Of a stretch of 64,000 nucleotides of DNA, positions 27,464-34,701 are shown piece by piece. Position numbers and translations under genes: made by a program. The stretch is from Aureibaculum sp. 2308TA14-22 (GTDB lineage Bacteria; Bacteroidota; Bacteroidia; Flavobacteriales; Flavobacteriaceae), in the NCBI RefSeq assembly GCF_040538665.1, contig NZ_JBEWXT010000001.1, forward strand, positions 2,258,501-2,322,500. The letters are read 5' to 3'. The stretch's first letter is position 1. Each line of letters starts with the position of its first letter. A model generated the notes under the pieces. That model ran no database searches. It was not told where the DNA came from and saw nothing but the letters and a program-made list of their open reading frames with translations.

Positions 27464-28165
27464 ATGAAAAGTGTTATGTTGATAACTGTAAAAAATTGGA
27501 AGGGTATAAGGCTAAAAAACGTCGTACTTCGACTTCGCTCAGCACAAGTTTTGTTGTTATTGGTTCTCAAAATGTGTTTTGTTTTTGGACAAAATGAAGG
27601 GTCTAAAAAAGTCATTGTTATTGATCCTGGACATGGTGGAAATGATTCTGGGGCAATTGGCATAAACAGTATTTTAGAAAAGGATGTGGTTTTGAATATT
27701 GCTAAGGAAATTATCAGACTTAACGAAACGCTCTTTGAGAGCGAGTTTGATATTTATTTGACACGATATAAAGACACGCTGATTTCTCTAGGAGATAGAA
27801 CTAGGTTGGCAAGAACTTTAAAAGCGGACGTATTTCTATCTTTGCATTGCAATGCGTCTATGGTCATGTCTAAAGGAATGGAAGTTTATGTACATCATTC
27901 GGATAAGCCACTTACTAAAAGTTCAATTGGGTTGGGTTTGTCTGTCCTAAATGAAAGTACTGAAAAATTGGGCTTTAAAAAACGTGGTGTTAAGTTTGCC
28001 AATTTTCAGGTATTGAGAGAAACGGTTGCTTTTTGCCCATCAATACTTATTGAAACAGGGTTTTTAACTAATAATGATGAAGCAGATTATTTTCAAGAAA
28101 CTAAAAATATTAGGGCAATGGCATTGTCCATTTTGATAGGAATGTATAATTATTTAAATATATAG
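27464..28165 (+). CDS. N-acetylmuramoyl-L-alanine amidase (Amidase_3), with a repeat in its signal peptide
   Basis: 233 residues. A zinc amidase that cuts the bond between MurNAc and L-Ala. The catalytic domain (about 48-230) has VIVIDPGHGGNDSGAIG (first zinc His), LEKDVVLNIA (zinc Glu), LTRYKDTLISLGDRTRLAR, KADVFLSLHCNAS (second His) and SILIETGFLTNNDEADYF (catalytic Glu). Such enzymes accompany transfer operons and probably open the wall for the channel (inference). The signal peptide is unusual: VVLRLRSAQ, residues about 20-28, is encoded by a dispersed repeat (27521-27548) just before the hydrophobic core. ATG at 27476 is an alternative start. Confidence 0.92.
   Translation: MKSVMLITVKNWKGIRLKNVVLRLRSAQVLLLLVLKMCFVFGQNEGSKKVIVIDPGHGGNDSGAIGINSILEKDVVLNIAKEIIRLNETLFESEFDIYLTRYKDTLISLGDRTRLARTLKADVFLSLHCNASMVMSKGMEVYVHHSDKPLTKSSIGLGLSVLNESTEKLGFKKRGVKFANFQVLRETVAFCPSILIETGFLTNNDEADYFQETKNIRAMALSILIGMYNYLNI
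27521..27548. repeat. Dispersed repeat within the amidase signal-peptide coding region
   Basis: Contains GTACTTCGACTTCGCTCAGC then ACAAG. The reverse complement is the CTGAGCGAAGTCGAAG motif common in Bacteroidetes intergenic repeats (from memory). It is translated here in frame. Confidence 0.65.
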
Positions 28166-28169
28166 AATT

Positions 28170-28253
28170 ATGAAAGAGTTTTTAGTTGAAATTGTTGAAC
28201 TTTTAAAAGAATTAATTTTATGTTTCTTCAAAGAAATAATGAGAATGAAATGA
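28170..28253 (+). CDS. Possible 27-residue amphipathic peptide gene
   Basis: An ATG 4 bp after the amidase stop opens a 27-codon frame reading MKEFLVEIVELLKELILCFF and then KEIMRMK. The peptide would be an amphipathic or membrane-seeking helix. The close spacing suggests translation with the amidase, but a frame this short can arise by chance. No function is assigned. Confidence 0.3.
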   Translation: MKEFLVEIVELLKELILCFFKEIMRMK

Positions 28254-28352
28254 TTAATCTAAGCTTCGGACTATTATCCTTTGATATTTTATCTGAATTA
28301 TGTTGCAATCCGCATATCCGAGGTTCATCATATCAATGCTAAAATCCATAAT

Positions 28353-29045
28353 TTATACTTTTAAAAATTGTTCAAATAAAACTTTTGCATAATACTTCCC
28401 ATAGCGATTTACTAAATACTTACTGAACAAAATTGGCAATAAATAAAGAATACCAAATCCAATACTAATATTGAATGCTAATGTATTCGGAATGAAGCTT
28501 TTAAAAAAATAAAGGTTTAGTAATGATATCAATGCTGCTATTGAGCAACCACCTATCAAATTTCTTGTAAAACCGTATTCTATATTATGTTGTAACAATA
28601 AATGATTGTCTCTTGTAGCATTCCTAACTTGAGCTACAGCACTTATAATTGTTTTACGGGCTTCTAGCACGTTTTCAGCTTCTTCAATTTTAGTAAGGAG
28701 CTTAATATCAAAATTTTCTTCAATTTTTTTATGAATACTACTTTTTATCTTTTCTGCAAAGAAAGTGCCTGAATGAAGTAAGAAATTAGTTGTAGGCATA
28801 TTTATTTCATCTTTAAAAAATACTTTTTGAAATAATTCCTTAGATACAAATCTGTTTATCTGGGTCATCAGATAAATTATGGCTACTGAAATAGTTATAT
28901 CACTTACCCATTTGTATCCTTTAAGAAAATCTATAAAATCAATTATTTTCTCACTAAAACCAAAATAGTAAAGTGTTAATATTGGGATAGCACAAATTAT
29001 AGTAGGAAATAACCTTGCCTTTATATAATATTCTGTTGTTTTCAT
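28353..29045 (-). CDS. Four-helix membrane protein, possible effector of the E2-E1-JAB cassette
   Basis: 230 residues. Hydrophobic helices lie at about 13-30, 47-64, 164-185 and 188-207. Between the pairs is a charged helical cytoplasmic stretch (about 70-160) with KIEENFDIKLLTKIEEAENVLEARKTIISAVAQVRNA. The two-plus-two arrangement with a helical middle recalls SLATT and other membrane effectors of prokaryotic conflict systems, but no family motif proves it. It starts 3 bp after the stop of the E2-E1-JAB gene, so it is surely in the same transcript. Role as pore-forming effector is inference from position and topology. Confidence 0.7.
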   Translation of the reverse strand: MKTTEYYIKARLFPTIICAIPILTLYYFGFSEKIIDFIDFLKGYKWVSDITISVAIIYLMTQINRFVSKELFQKVFFKDEINMPTTNFLLHSGTFFAEKIKSSIHKKIEENFDIKLLTKIEEAENVLEARKTIISAVAQVRNATRDNHLLLQHNIEYGFTRNLIGGCSIAALISLLNLYFFKSFIPNTLAFNISIGFGILYLLPILFSKYLVNRYGKYYAKVLFEQFLKV

Positions 29046-29048
29046 TAA

Positions 29049-31235
29049 TTAAATTTTAAGGTTGTTAAGGTATATCTGGAATTCTCCATCATCTCCCAGA
29101 ATTAGCATCAATGCCGGCTGTCCAATAAGTTCGGCTTCTCTTATAAGTTCAGCAAATTGTATTTTATCATCTCCACTCATATTTAAACTACAGCGTCTGG
29201 GATGGCTATGCCATTCACCTAAATATTTCAAATTCTGATTAGTTATTTGACTAATCCTTTTCAATTCATCAGAAACACCATCGATACCTCTTATGAATAA
29301 AGTAGGCCTTTCAATACTATCCTTAGGGGACAAAATAGTGTGAGTAACGTATATTTTCTTGTAATAAGTGTCAACTGTTCCAATTAAAATACCACCTGTT
29401 TCATTAGGTAGCTTATTGTTCCTATGCTTTGAAATTATATTCAGCAGGCTAATTTCATTTATTAATACTGTCCAATCACTTATCGCTACTCTATGCCACT
29501 TATCAATGGCGAAATTGAAGTGTTTTACAGAATGAAATTCATCCAATCTCCAAATTTCAATATCAGCGGTACTACTCAATAATTTCTTTTTGAAATTTTT
29601 TGAAGCAATACCAGAAAAGATAGATAGATTTTCTTGTGGTATTTTTGAAGTTATATCTCTGCAACCTCTAGCGTAACGTATTTTATTAGTCTGTTCAAAT
29701 TCTAAGTGACCTACCAAATCAGAGCTTTGCATTAACTCTTTATAATATTGAATTTCTAAAATATCAAGTGGAAAATCCCCTTTTTTATCTTCAGTAAGCA
29801 TTACTAAATCAGTACCACTTGGATTTAGAAAGGAAGATAATTTTCTGGGACCTTCTATCTCATTTGCTAAATACCTTTCAGCTCCAATAGATGTTGACAT
29901 ATCCACTATTATATCTGATTGTTCTAATATAGTTTTGTCTAAACTAGAAATGTCGGAAGGGAATGCTTTAGAAAACTCATTATCACTTAGAAGCTCATTC
30001 GCCTGCTTAGATAGGACCTCTGCTTTATTTAGAGATGTGTGTTCTTGAATATTGGTTGATGCGTGTCTAATAAAGTTATGTGGAAGAAGAACATCCTTGT
30101 CAATTAAATTCCAACAACCAAAACCATTCCTAGCTAAATTCATAAAAAATTGAGACCCCAATGCTCCTAAACCTATCAATGATATTTTACTGTCGATACA
30201 GCTACTATTCTCTATACCACTATATTTTCTAGCCCACTCTACATCTAGGTCTGGTATTGGGTTAAGTATTTCAACTTTAATTGCTCTCAGTTTTTTTTCA
30301 GAAAAATTTTCACCGGTCTGATGAATGTTTTTAGTTCCCAAAATAGTAAACCCGTATAGATTTAATATTTCGCCTAACGTGCAATCTACTTTAAAGGAAA
30401 TAAAGCTCGGTTCACTTTGGTCTCTATCTCTAACAATAGGAATTTGGACATTTATGAATAGTATTGCTTCCCAAAAATCTTGGGCTTTATTTAAGGTTAG
30501 TCCGAACTCACCTAATTCTAATATTTTTGGTTTTAGAAAATTCTTAAAACTTATTCCTTTAGAATTAAACAATTCAACCAAATCAAAAAGATTATCTACT
30601 CTTTGATGTACGACTCCATTTTCTATAGGAGTAATAGAAACAAAAACTTTATGAAAACCTTTTTTTACTGGATTATCAGTACTCTTGTAAAAATTACCAG
30701 ATAACTTATCAAAAAACTTATGAGTATTATTACCCATAATCATACCTCCCTTACCTATAATAAATGGTTCTAAATGCTGGTCTTCTCGATGCAATGCATC
30801 GATTGCAGTTAGCTCTAACCAATTTTTTATTGATTGTAAAAAAAATGAGCCAGACCAATTATGCTTTAACTCTTCAAAAGATTCTTCAAAAAGACAAAGA
30901 CTAACTGGTCGTTCATCTTTTGTAATATTGGTATGAGGTAAGCCTAAGGGAAAATCTTTTCTTAAAGCATAAACTTTGGGTAGATTCCGGTTATTTACTG
31001 AAGTAATTACTACTAAATTTTCTTCCTGTTGTATATCGTTTATGGGGTTATTAGGAATATCAGGAAGAATATTTAAATGTAATAATTCTTGTTGTCCATT
31101 CGCATTTGATACTCCTAATAATTTAATAGTATTATCAAAAGCAGAAATTGATGATACAATTTGCTTTGAATGGTCGTTTTTTAAATCATCGACTTTTAAT
31201 TCTTCACTTGAAGGTTCGGTGTAATCTTGCTCCAT
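29049..31235 (-). CDS. E2-E1-JAB fusion: ubiquitin-like conjugation and deconjugation enzyme
   Basis: 728 residues from the ATG at 31235, 4 bp after the upstream stop; an in-frame GTG at 31274 would add 13 residues. Numbering below uses the longer form. E2-like domain, about 45-175: candidate catalytic Cys127 in RPVSLCLFEE, then WLELTAIDALH and QHLEP. A second beta-rich region covers about 205-340. E1/ThiF domain, about 355-560: nucleotide loop LIGLGALGSQ (366-375), DKDVLLPHNFIRH, and candidate thioester Cys538 in RYARGCRD. JAB/JAMM peptidase, about 605-741: Glu625 in NETGGILIG and the zinc motif EWHSHP (His689, His691) with Ser700 and Asp703. All three active sites look intact. Known relatives attach a C-terminal glycine to targets and reverse it, as in CBASS Cap2/Cap3. 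Confidence 0.9.
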   Translation of the reverse strand: MEQDYTEPSSEELKVDDLKNDHSKQIVSSISAFDNTIKLLGVSNANGQQELLHLNILPDIPNNPINDIQQEENLVVITSVNNRNLPKVYALRKDFPLGLPHTNITKDERPVSLCLFEESFEELKHNWSGSFFLQSIKNWLELTAIDALHREDQHLEPFIIGKGGMIMGNNTHKFFDKLSGNFYKSTDNPVKKGFHKVFVSITPIENGVVHQRVDNLFDLVELFNSKGISFKNFLKPKILELGEFGLTLNKAQDFWEAILFINVQIPIVRDRDQSEPSFISFKVDCTLGEILNLYGFTILGTKNIHQTGENFSEKKLRAIKVEILNPIPDLDVEWARKYSGIENSSCIDSKISLIGLGALGSQFFMNLARNGFGCWNLIDKDVLLPHNFIRHASTNIQEHTSLNKAEVLSKQANELLSDNEFSKAFPSDISSLDKTILEQSDIIVDMSTSIGAERYLANEIEGPRKLSSFLNPSGTDLVMLTEDKKGDFPLDILEIQYYKELMQSSDLVGHLEFEQTNKIRYARGCRDITSKIPQENLSIFSGIASKNFKKKLLSSTADIEIWRLDEFHSVKHFNFAIDKWHRVAISDWTVLINEISLLNIISKHRNNKLPNETGGILIGTVDTYYKKIYVTHTILSPKDSIERPTLFIRGIDGVSDELKRISQITNQNLKYLGEWHSHPRRCSLNMSGDDKIQFAELIREAELIGQPALMLILGDDGEFQIYLNNLKI

Positions 31236-31239
31236 ATTT

Positions 31240-32370
31240 TTAACCTGCTCTAGATGGTTTTTTAGCTCCAGCACCTATTGCAGCTGTTGCCGCTCTTTTT
31301 ATGGTTGCACCGTAATCATTAATTTCAAAAACTATAGCTTTTTTATGGTCATCATAAAACTTCTGGGTGTTTTCGAAATTAGTATTTCCAACAACATCAA
31401 CATATTCATTTCTAGCCGGATAGTGTGGTGGATTATCTTTATCATCAACAACTAACTTGGATGTAGCAACAACTTTTGCACCAGTTAATTTATAATTTAA
31501 AATATCTAAAGAAGTTTGTTTTGGTTCTGAATTATCAATGTCTTTATCATCGTCTTTATACGGGGTGTCATTGAAAAAAGTCCAAGAACAATGGTGGGGT
31601 GTTTGAAAAATGTCCCATTCTAAAGCTTCTGTGTTTTTATTTTTCTCTGATTTCTCTTTTATCGTAGCCCATCTGTAATGGTCTGCATCTCCACCGTGAA
31701 GAATCCTACACGAATAATCAGTTCCATTGTTTTTATAGAATCTAGCTTGGTATACAACACTTGACATATTTCTATCTCCAATGGCATTGCTTTCGACAAC
31801 GTCAGCTTTGAAGGGAGCGTGAATAAACAAATCAAATAGCTCAAAACTTATACCGTTTGCTTCTGATACGATATCTCCTGGTATATGTTGGGGAACGTTT
31901 GTGAAATTACCGTTATCGTCATATCCAATCAAAACCAACCTATTGCCGCGTTCATCCCTGGAACTATCATTATTTTTATAGAGATTTCTTCTACGCTTCA
32001 CCTCTTTTCTAATTACTCCTGCATCGGAGTCATCAGATATTTCGCCATCGCCTAAAATATATTCGTTAACCCATAATTCGTCAATAATAATTTTCTCATC
32101 ACTATCAACATATGAGCTCACTTTTCCAGTGTGAAAATGATTGCCAAAATTCTGACAATGGTCATTGTCGTGATGAGTTAAGATGAAAATATCTGTATAT
32201 GACTTGTCATCTCTTTTTTCTAATTCTTCAACAAGGTCTTTTTTGACATCATATATGTCATCTTTCACTTCTCTAATTTTACAGTCGGTTATAATGTTAG
32301 CGTTGCCGACTTTAATTAAAGTGGTATCACCATTTCCAACGGGGTAATATTTTATTTTTTTCTTACTCAT
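31240..32370 (-). CDS. ComEC-like metallo-beta-lactamase fold hydrolase with a Gly-ending tail
   Basis: 376 residues, no signal peptide. The start VGNGDTTLIKVGNANIITDC matches the ComEC/Rec2-type MBL domain. The metal motif is LTHHDNDH (65-71), the HxDxDH variant; further ligands are in LHGGDADH (224-231) and TPHHCSW (257-263). The family includes nucleases and phosphodiesterases. After the fold ends (about 352), the chain continues as a low-complexity Ala/Gly/Lys tail and stops with KKPSRAG. A flexible tail ending in Gly is what E1 enzymes adenylate, so this protein may be the conjugated partner of the next gene product (inference). Stop and next ATG lie 4 bp apart. Confidence 0.87.
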   Translation of the reverse strand: MSKKKIKYYPVGNGDTTLIKVGNANIITDCKIREVKDDIYDVKKDLVEELEKRDDKSYTDIFILTHHDNDHCQNFGNHFHTGKVSSYVDSDEKIIIDELWVNEYILGDGEISDDSDAGVIRKEVKRRRNLYKNNDSSRDERGNRLVLIGYDDNGNFTNVPQHIPGDIVSEANGISFELFDLFIHAPFKADVVESNAIGDRNMSSVVYQARFYKNNGTDYSCRILHGGDADHYRWATIKEKSEKNKNTEALEWDIFQTPHHCSWTFFNDTPYKDDDKDIDNSEPKQTSLDILNYKLTGAKVVATSKLVVDDKDNPPHYPARNEYVDVVGNTNFENTQKFYDDHKKAIVFEINDYGATIKRAATAAIGAGAKKPSRAG

Positions 32371-32520
32371 AATTTATTTTTTTAACAGTATTATTTACAA
32401 TTTTTAAGCCATTTTTTTTATTAAACATATGACAGAATGGCTATTTAATATCATATTATTGTATAATTATAGCAGTCCACTTGGAGAATCCACCATAATC
32501 AACCTTCTAATTAGATTTCT

Positions 32521-32661
32521 CTAACATTGAAACCATACCACTAAGAACAATAATAGTGCAAGACTAAAGACGATAGCTTTTACTGCGTCACCTTTTACAT
32601 TTACGCAATTATTCTTATGGCAAATACTAAACTCTCCTCTGGAGAAATTAATTGAATTCAT
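32521..32661 (-). CDS. 46-residue protein with C-terminal membrane helix
   Basis: Not an obvious gene by length, but well placed: it lies between the 41-residue gene and the MBL gene on the same strand. Reading from the ATG at 32661 gives MNSINFSRGEFSICHKNNC, then VNVKGDAVKA and a hydrophobic helix IVFSLALLLFLVVWF ending in QC. It is a tail-anchored or single-span small protein with a CHKNNC motif. No family is recognised. Its coding reality rests on context and the clear soluble-plus-membrane design. Next, 150 bp without a gene separate it from the MBL start. Confidence 0.5.
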   Translation of the reverse strand: MNSINFSRGEFSICHKNNCVNVKGDAVKAIVFSLALLLFLVVWFQC

Positions 32662-32714
32662 ATATGAATTTTTAAATTAAACAATCTCCATTCGGAGCTG
32701 TGGAGTTCCGCTCG

Positions 32715-32840
32715 TTACTTTCCATTACTATCTTTTCTGTTGCTCCTGATATATTCTTTGACGGTTATTGTTTTACCACCTACTTTTCTTTTGTGTTCTG
32801 GTATTCTGTTGAACTTTTTACCTGATGAATCTTTTGCCAT
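32715..32840 (-). CDS. 41-residue basic protein, first gene of the E2-E1-JAB cassette
   Basis: ATG at 32840, stop TAA at 32715-32717. The product begins MAKDSSGKKFNRIPEHKRK and goes on VGGKTITVKEYIRSNRK, ending DSNGK. Eleven Lys and four Arg make it strongly basic. The GGKTITVKEYIRS motif resembles a short GKxVxVxxYxRS motif I associate with other tiny bacterial proteins of unknown role (memory, not a search). It does not look like a beta-grasp ubiquitin-like protein: too short and no terminal GG. It lies 104 bp from the divergent sigma-factor gene, so both must share control DNA. Confidence 0.6.
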   Translation of the reverse strand: MAKDSSGKKFNRIPEHKRKVGGKTITVKEYIRSNRKDSNGK

Positions 32841-32944
32841 AATTTTATCTTTAAAGTTGTAGGAATTTCCTTATATTTGATTCTCCCTTATTACTATTAA
32901 TTTTAAATAATTTGTCTTACATAGTTATATGATTAATAGTATAT
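32841..32944. promoter_or_regulatory. Divergent control region between the conjugation cassette and the sigma/peptidase module
   Basis: 104 bp separate the two opposite start codons. TATATTTG at 32872-32879 (plus strand) matches a Bacteroidetes -7 box pointing at the sigma-factor gene, but no well-spaced TTTG is found. No clear -7 box was seen in the other direction, which would fit use of an alternative sigma factor (inference). Confidence 0.4.
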
Positions 32945-33580
32945 ATGGATATAGAAACCCATTTATTAGTTATTGCCGAGAAGGGAGAGTGCCTGTCTCA
33001 GGCTGAAAAATCAATAGCCTTGCTATATGAAACCTTTAAAAAATTCGTTTACAATGTTACCTATCAACATATTGGATTCGTATTACAAAGAGAAGAAGTT
33101 TCTTTGACCGTGACTTCAGAAGTCTTTTTGAAAATATGGAACTCTCCATTAGATTGGGACTTCGATAAGAAAAAGCACGACACGCAAGAAGACGGGTTCA
33201 AGGCATATCTTGCTACTATAGCCCATTTCAAATTAATGGAAGAACTTAGGAGAACCAAAGCTCTCAGAGAAGAAGAATTTAACATAATTGATGATGAGGA
33301 CAGTGATTGGAAATGGGCTTTGAATGAGCATGAGTTTGATTATCTAGATAAGGAACTGGTAAAAAAACGAAATTTAGTCGATGAGTGTTTATTGGAATTC
33401 CCTGAGCGAAAAAGAGATATAATACGAATGTACTATTTGCTGTATGACGATCAAAAACGAATGACAAAGGAAAAAATAAGTCTTATGGAGGCGATTTTTG
33501 AAACTACTTGGCAAAACATTCGTCAAATCATATCAAGGTCAAAAAAGAAGGTAGAGGAATTATTAAAAGGTAAGTTATAA
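32945..33580 (+). CDS. Sigma-70-like protein (ECF-type layout)
   Basis: 211 residues. Region 2-like helices run about 20-105, with TSEVFLKIWNSP and FKAYLATIAHFKLMEELRRTKALREEE, matching the pattern of sigma region 2.2-2.4. An acidic linker (IIDDEDSDWKW) leads to a region 4-like half (about 130-208): VDECLLEFPERKRDIIRMYYLLYDDQKRMTKEKISLMEAIFETTWQNIRQIISRSKKKVEELL, with the helix-turn-helix at the end. Unlike most ECF factors it has no adjacent membrane anti-sigma factor. The next genes are a small Lys-rich protein and a peptidase; only 11 bp follow before the next ATG. Confidence 0.78.
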   Translation: MDIETHLLVIAEKGECLSQAEKSIALLYETFKKFVYNVTYQHIGFVLQREEVSLTVTSEVFLKIWNSPLDWDFDKKKHDTQEDGFKAYLATIAHFKLMEELRRTKALREEEFNIIDDEDSDWKWALNEHEFDYLDKELVKKRNLVDECLLEFPERKRDIIRMYYLLYDDQKRMTKEKISLMEAIFETTWQNIRQIISRSKKKVEELLKGKL

Positions 33581-33591
33581 ACTACAAAAAA

Positions 33592-33897
33592 ATGGCATCT
33601 AACAAAAAGGACATCGGAAAGCTCTTGAGAAAGTATGGCTATGCTATGCCCAAAAATTCTGATGAAATTACATCTTTTGAAAAAAAATTTGGTGATAATT
33701 TTACCGTCCCCAATAAATGGCCAAAAATAGAGGCTATCATTTCTGAAGAGAAAGCTGTATATAAAATTATCCCTATTAAAAAAACTGAGAATAAGGCTAT
33801 GAGAAATTTAGCAATGGCAGCACGGGATGGTAAGAAAATATCTAAAAAAGACAGGGAACAAATGGACAAGGATAAAAAAAATGCAAGGAAAAAGTGA
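33592..33897 (+). CDS. Lysine-rich 101-residue protein, possible partner or target of the peptidase
   Basis: 101 residues. The N-terminal part reads IGKLLRKYGYAMPKNSDEITSFEKKFG, a helical stretch that looks like a small protein-interaction module. The middle is beta-like (VYKIIPIKK) and the end is a basic helix (KKISKKDREQMDKDKKNARKK). No enzyme motif. It lies between the sigma-like gene and the peptidase gene, whose start overlaps its 3' end by 17 bp, so the three are translated together. It could be an anti-sigma or adaptor protein cut by the peptidase (inference, by analogy with ImmR/ImmA and CapH/CapP). Confidence 0.65.
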   Translation: MASNKKDIGKLLRKYGYAMPKNSDEITSFEKKFGDNFTVPNKWPKIEAIISEEKAVYKIIPIKKTENKAMRNLAMAARDGKKISKKDREQMDKDKKNARKK

Positions 33898-34693
33898 GTT
33901 TATTTCCCGAAGTGATGTGGAGAATTTGAATGATTTGGCTAGTAGTATAGCCGATTACTACTTCCCAAATGGTCAAATCGACCCTATCGTAATCGCAGAA
34001 AAAAATAATATTTCATATAGCTTTGGAAATTATTCAGATTCCTTTGATGGCCTTCTAGAATGCGAAAATGAAGATTTTCACATTTTCATAAATTTAGACA
34101 GGCTAAAACAGGCATATTCTGAAAGAGCACGCTTTACATTTGGCCACGAGCTTGGTCATTATTTTATAGATAATCATAGAAACTCTTTATTAAAAGGCTT
34201 ATCTCCCAGCCACTGTTCTCTGACTGGCTTCAAAAGCAAAAATAGAGCAGAAAGGCAGGCTGATTACTTTTCTTCTTGCCTGTTGATGCCCGAGACTGGA
34301 TTTCGAAAATATTGCCACAGAAAGAAATTTGAATTTAGAATAATTGAAGAGCTTTCAAAAAAATATGGCACTAGTAAGTCTTCTACTTCACTTAGGTTTT
34401 GTGCAATAGGTAATCATCCTATTATGGTGGTGTACGCCTACGCTAATGAAATTAAATGGTATTGGTCATCCAATGATTTCAGGTTTCGTTGGCTTAAATT
34501 CGGAAAAGATAAATTACCTGAAGACACTGTCGCTGGTGAATATTTTACTCTTGATAGGAAAGTATCAGGAACCGAACCTATATTTGCAATGGATTGGTTT
34601 GATATTAAATTTTCGAAACAGGCAGACCTACCGTTCAAAGAGCATTGTCTCGCAAACGGGAAACACACCCTAAGCATTATATGGGAAGAGTAG
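33881..34693 (+). CDS. ImmA/IrrE family metallopeptidase
   Basis: 270 residues from the ATG at 33881; a longer frame exists but overlaps the previous gene far more. The zinc motif is TFGHELGHYF (His89-Glu90-x-x-His93), and the third ligand is probably Glu124 in NRAERQADYFSSCLLMP, the typical second family motif. The C-terminal part (about 170-270) is a beta-rich domain of unknown role, possibly the sensor. ImmA cleaves the repressor ImmR, IrrE cleaves DdrO, and CapP cleaves CapH in CBASS islands. Here the probable target is the small protein or sigma factor encoded just before it (inference). Confidence 0.9.
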   Translation: MQGKSEFISRSDVENLNDLASSIADYYFPNGQIDPIVIAEKNNISYSFGNYSDSFDGLLECENEDFHIFINLDRLKQAYSERARFTFGHELGHYFIDNHRNSLLKGLSPSHCSLTGFKSKNRAERQADYFSSCLLMPETGFRKYCHRKKFEFRIIEELSKKYGTSKSSTSLRFCAIGNHPIMVVYAYANEIKWYWSSNDFRFRWLKFGKDKLPEDTVAGEYFTLDRKVSGTEPIFAMDWFDIKFSKQADLPFKEHCLANGKHTLSIIWEE

Positions 34694-34701
34694 TTTTATT
34701 C

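Noticed and set aside
31236-31274. GTG start of the E2-E1-JAB gene inside the MBL gene
   Set aside because: An ATG follows the MBL stop by 4 bp in the same frame and is the simpler start; the GTG remains possible.
32440-32520. A further tiny gene between the 46-codon gene and the MBL gene
   Set aside because: All frames on the minus strand hit early stops; only short inverted GTGGA/TCCAC segments are seen.
28353-32840. Calling the cargo an ordinary type II CBASS system
   Set aside because: E1/E2/JAB parts are present, but no CD-NTase (no GS..D.D nucleotidyltransferase motif) was seen anywhere in 27000-35000.
28353-32840. Calling the cargo a Bil-type ubiquitin operon
   Set aside because: Bil has separate E1, E2, DUB and a ubiquitin-like gene. 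Here E2, E1 and JAB are fused and no beta-grasp protein is present; the tiny genes are too short.
33827-33880. Longer N-terminus of the ImmA/IrrE peptidase
   Set aside because: It would sit inside the preceding gene, and the extra residues are only a basic low-complexity stretch; ATG at 33881 gives the usual small overlap.
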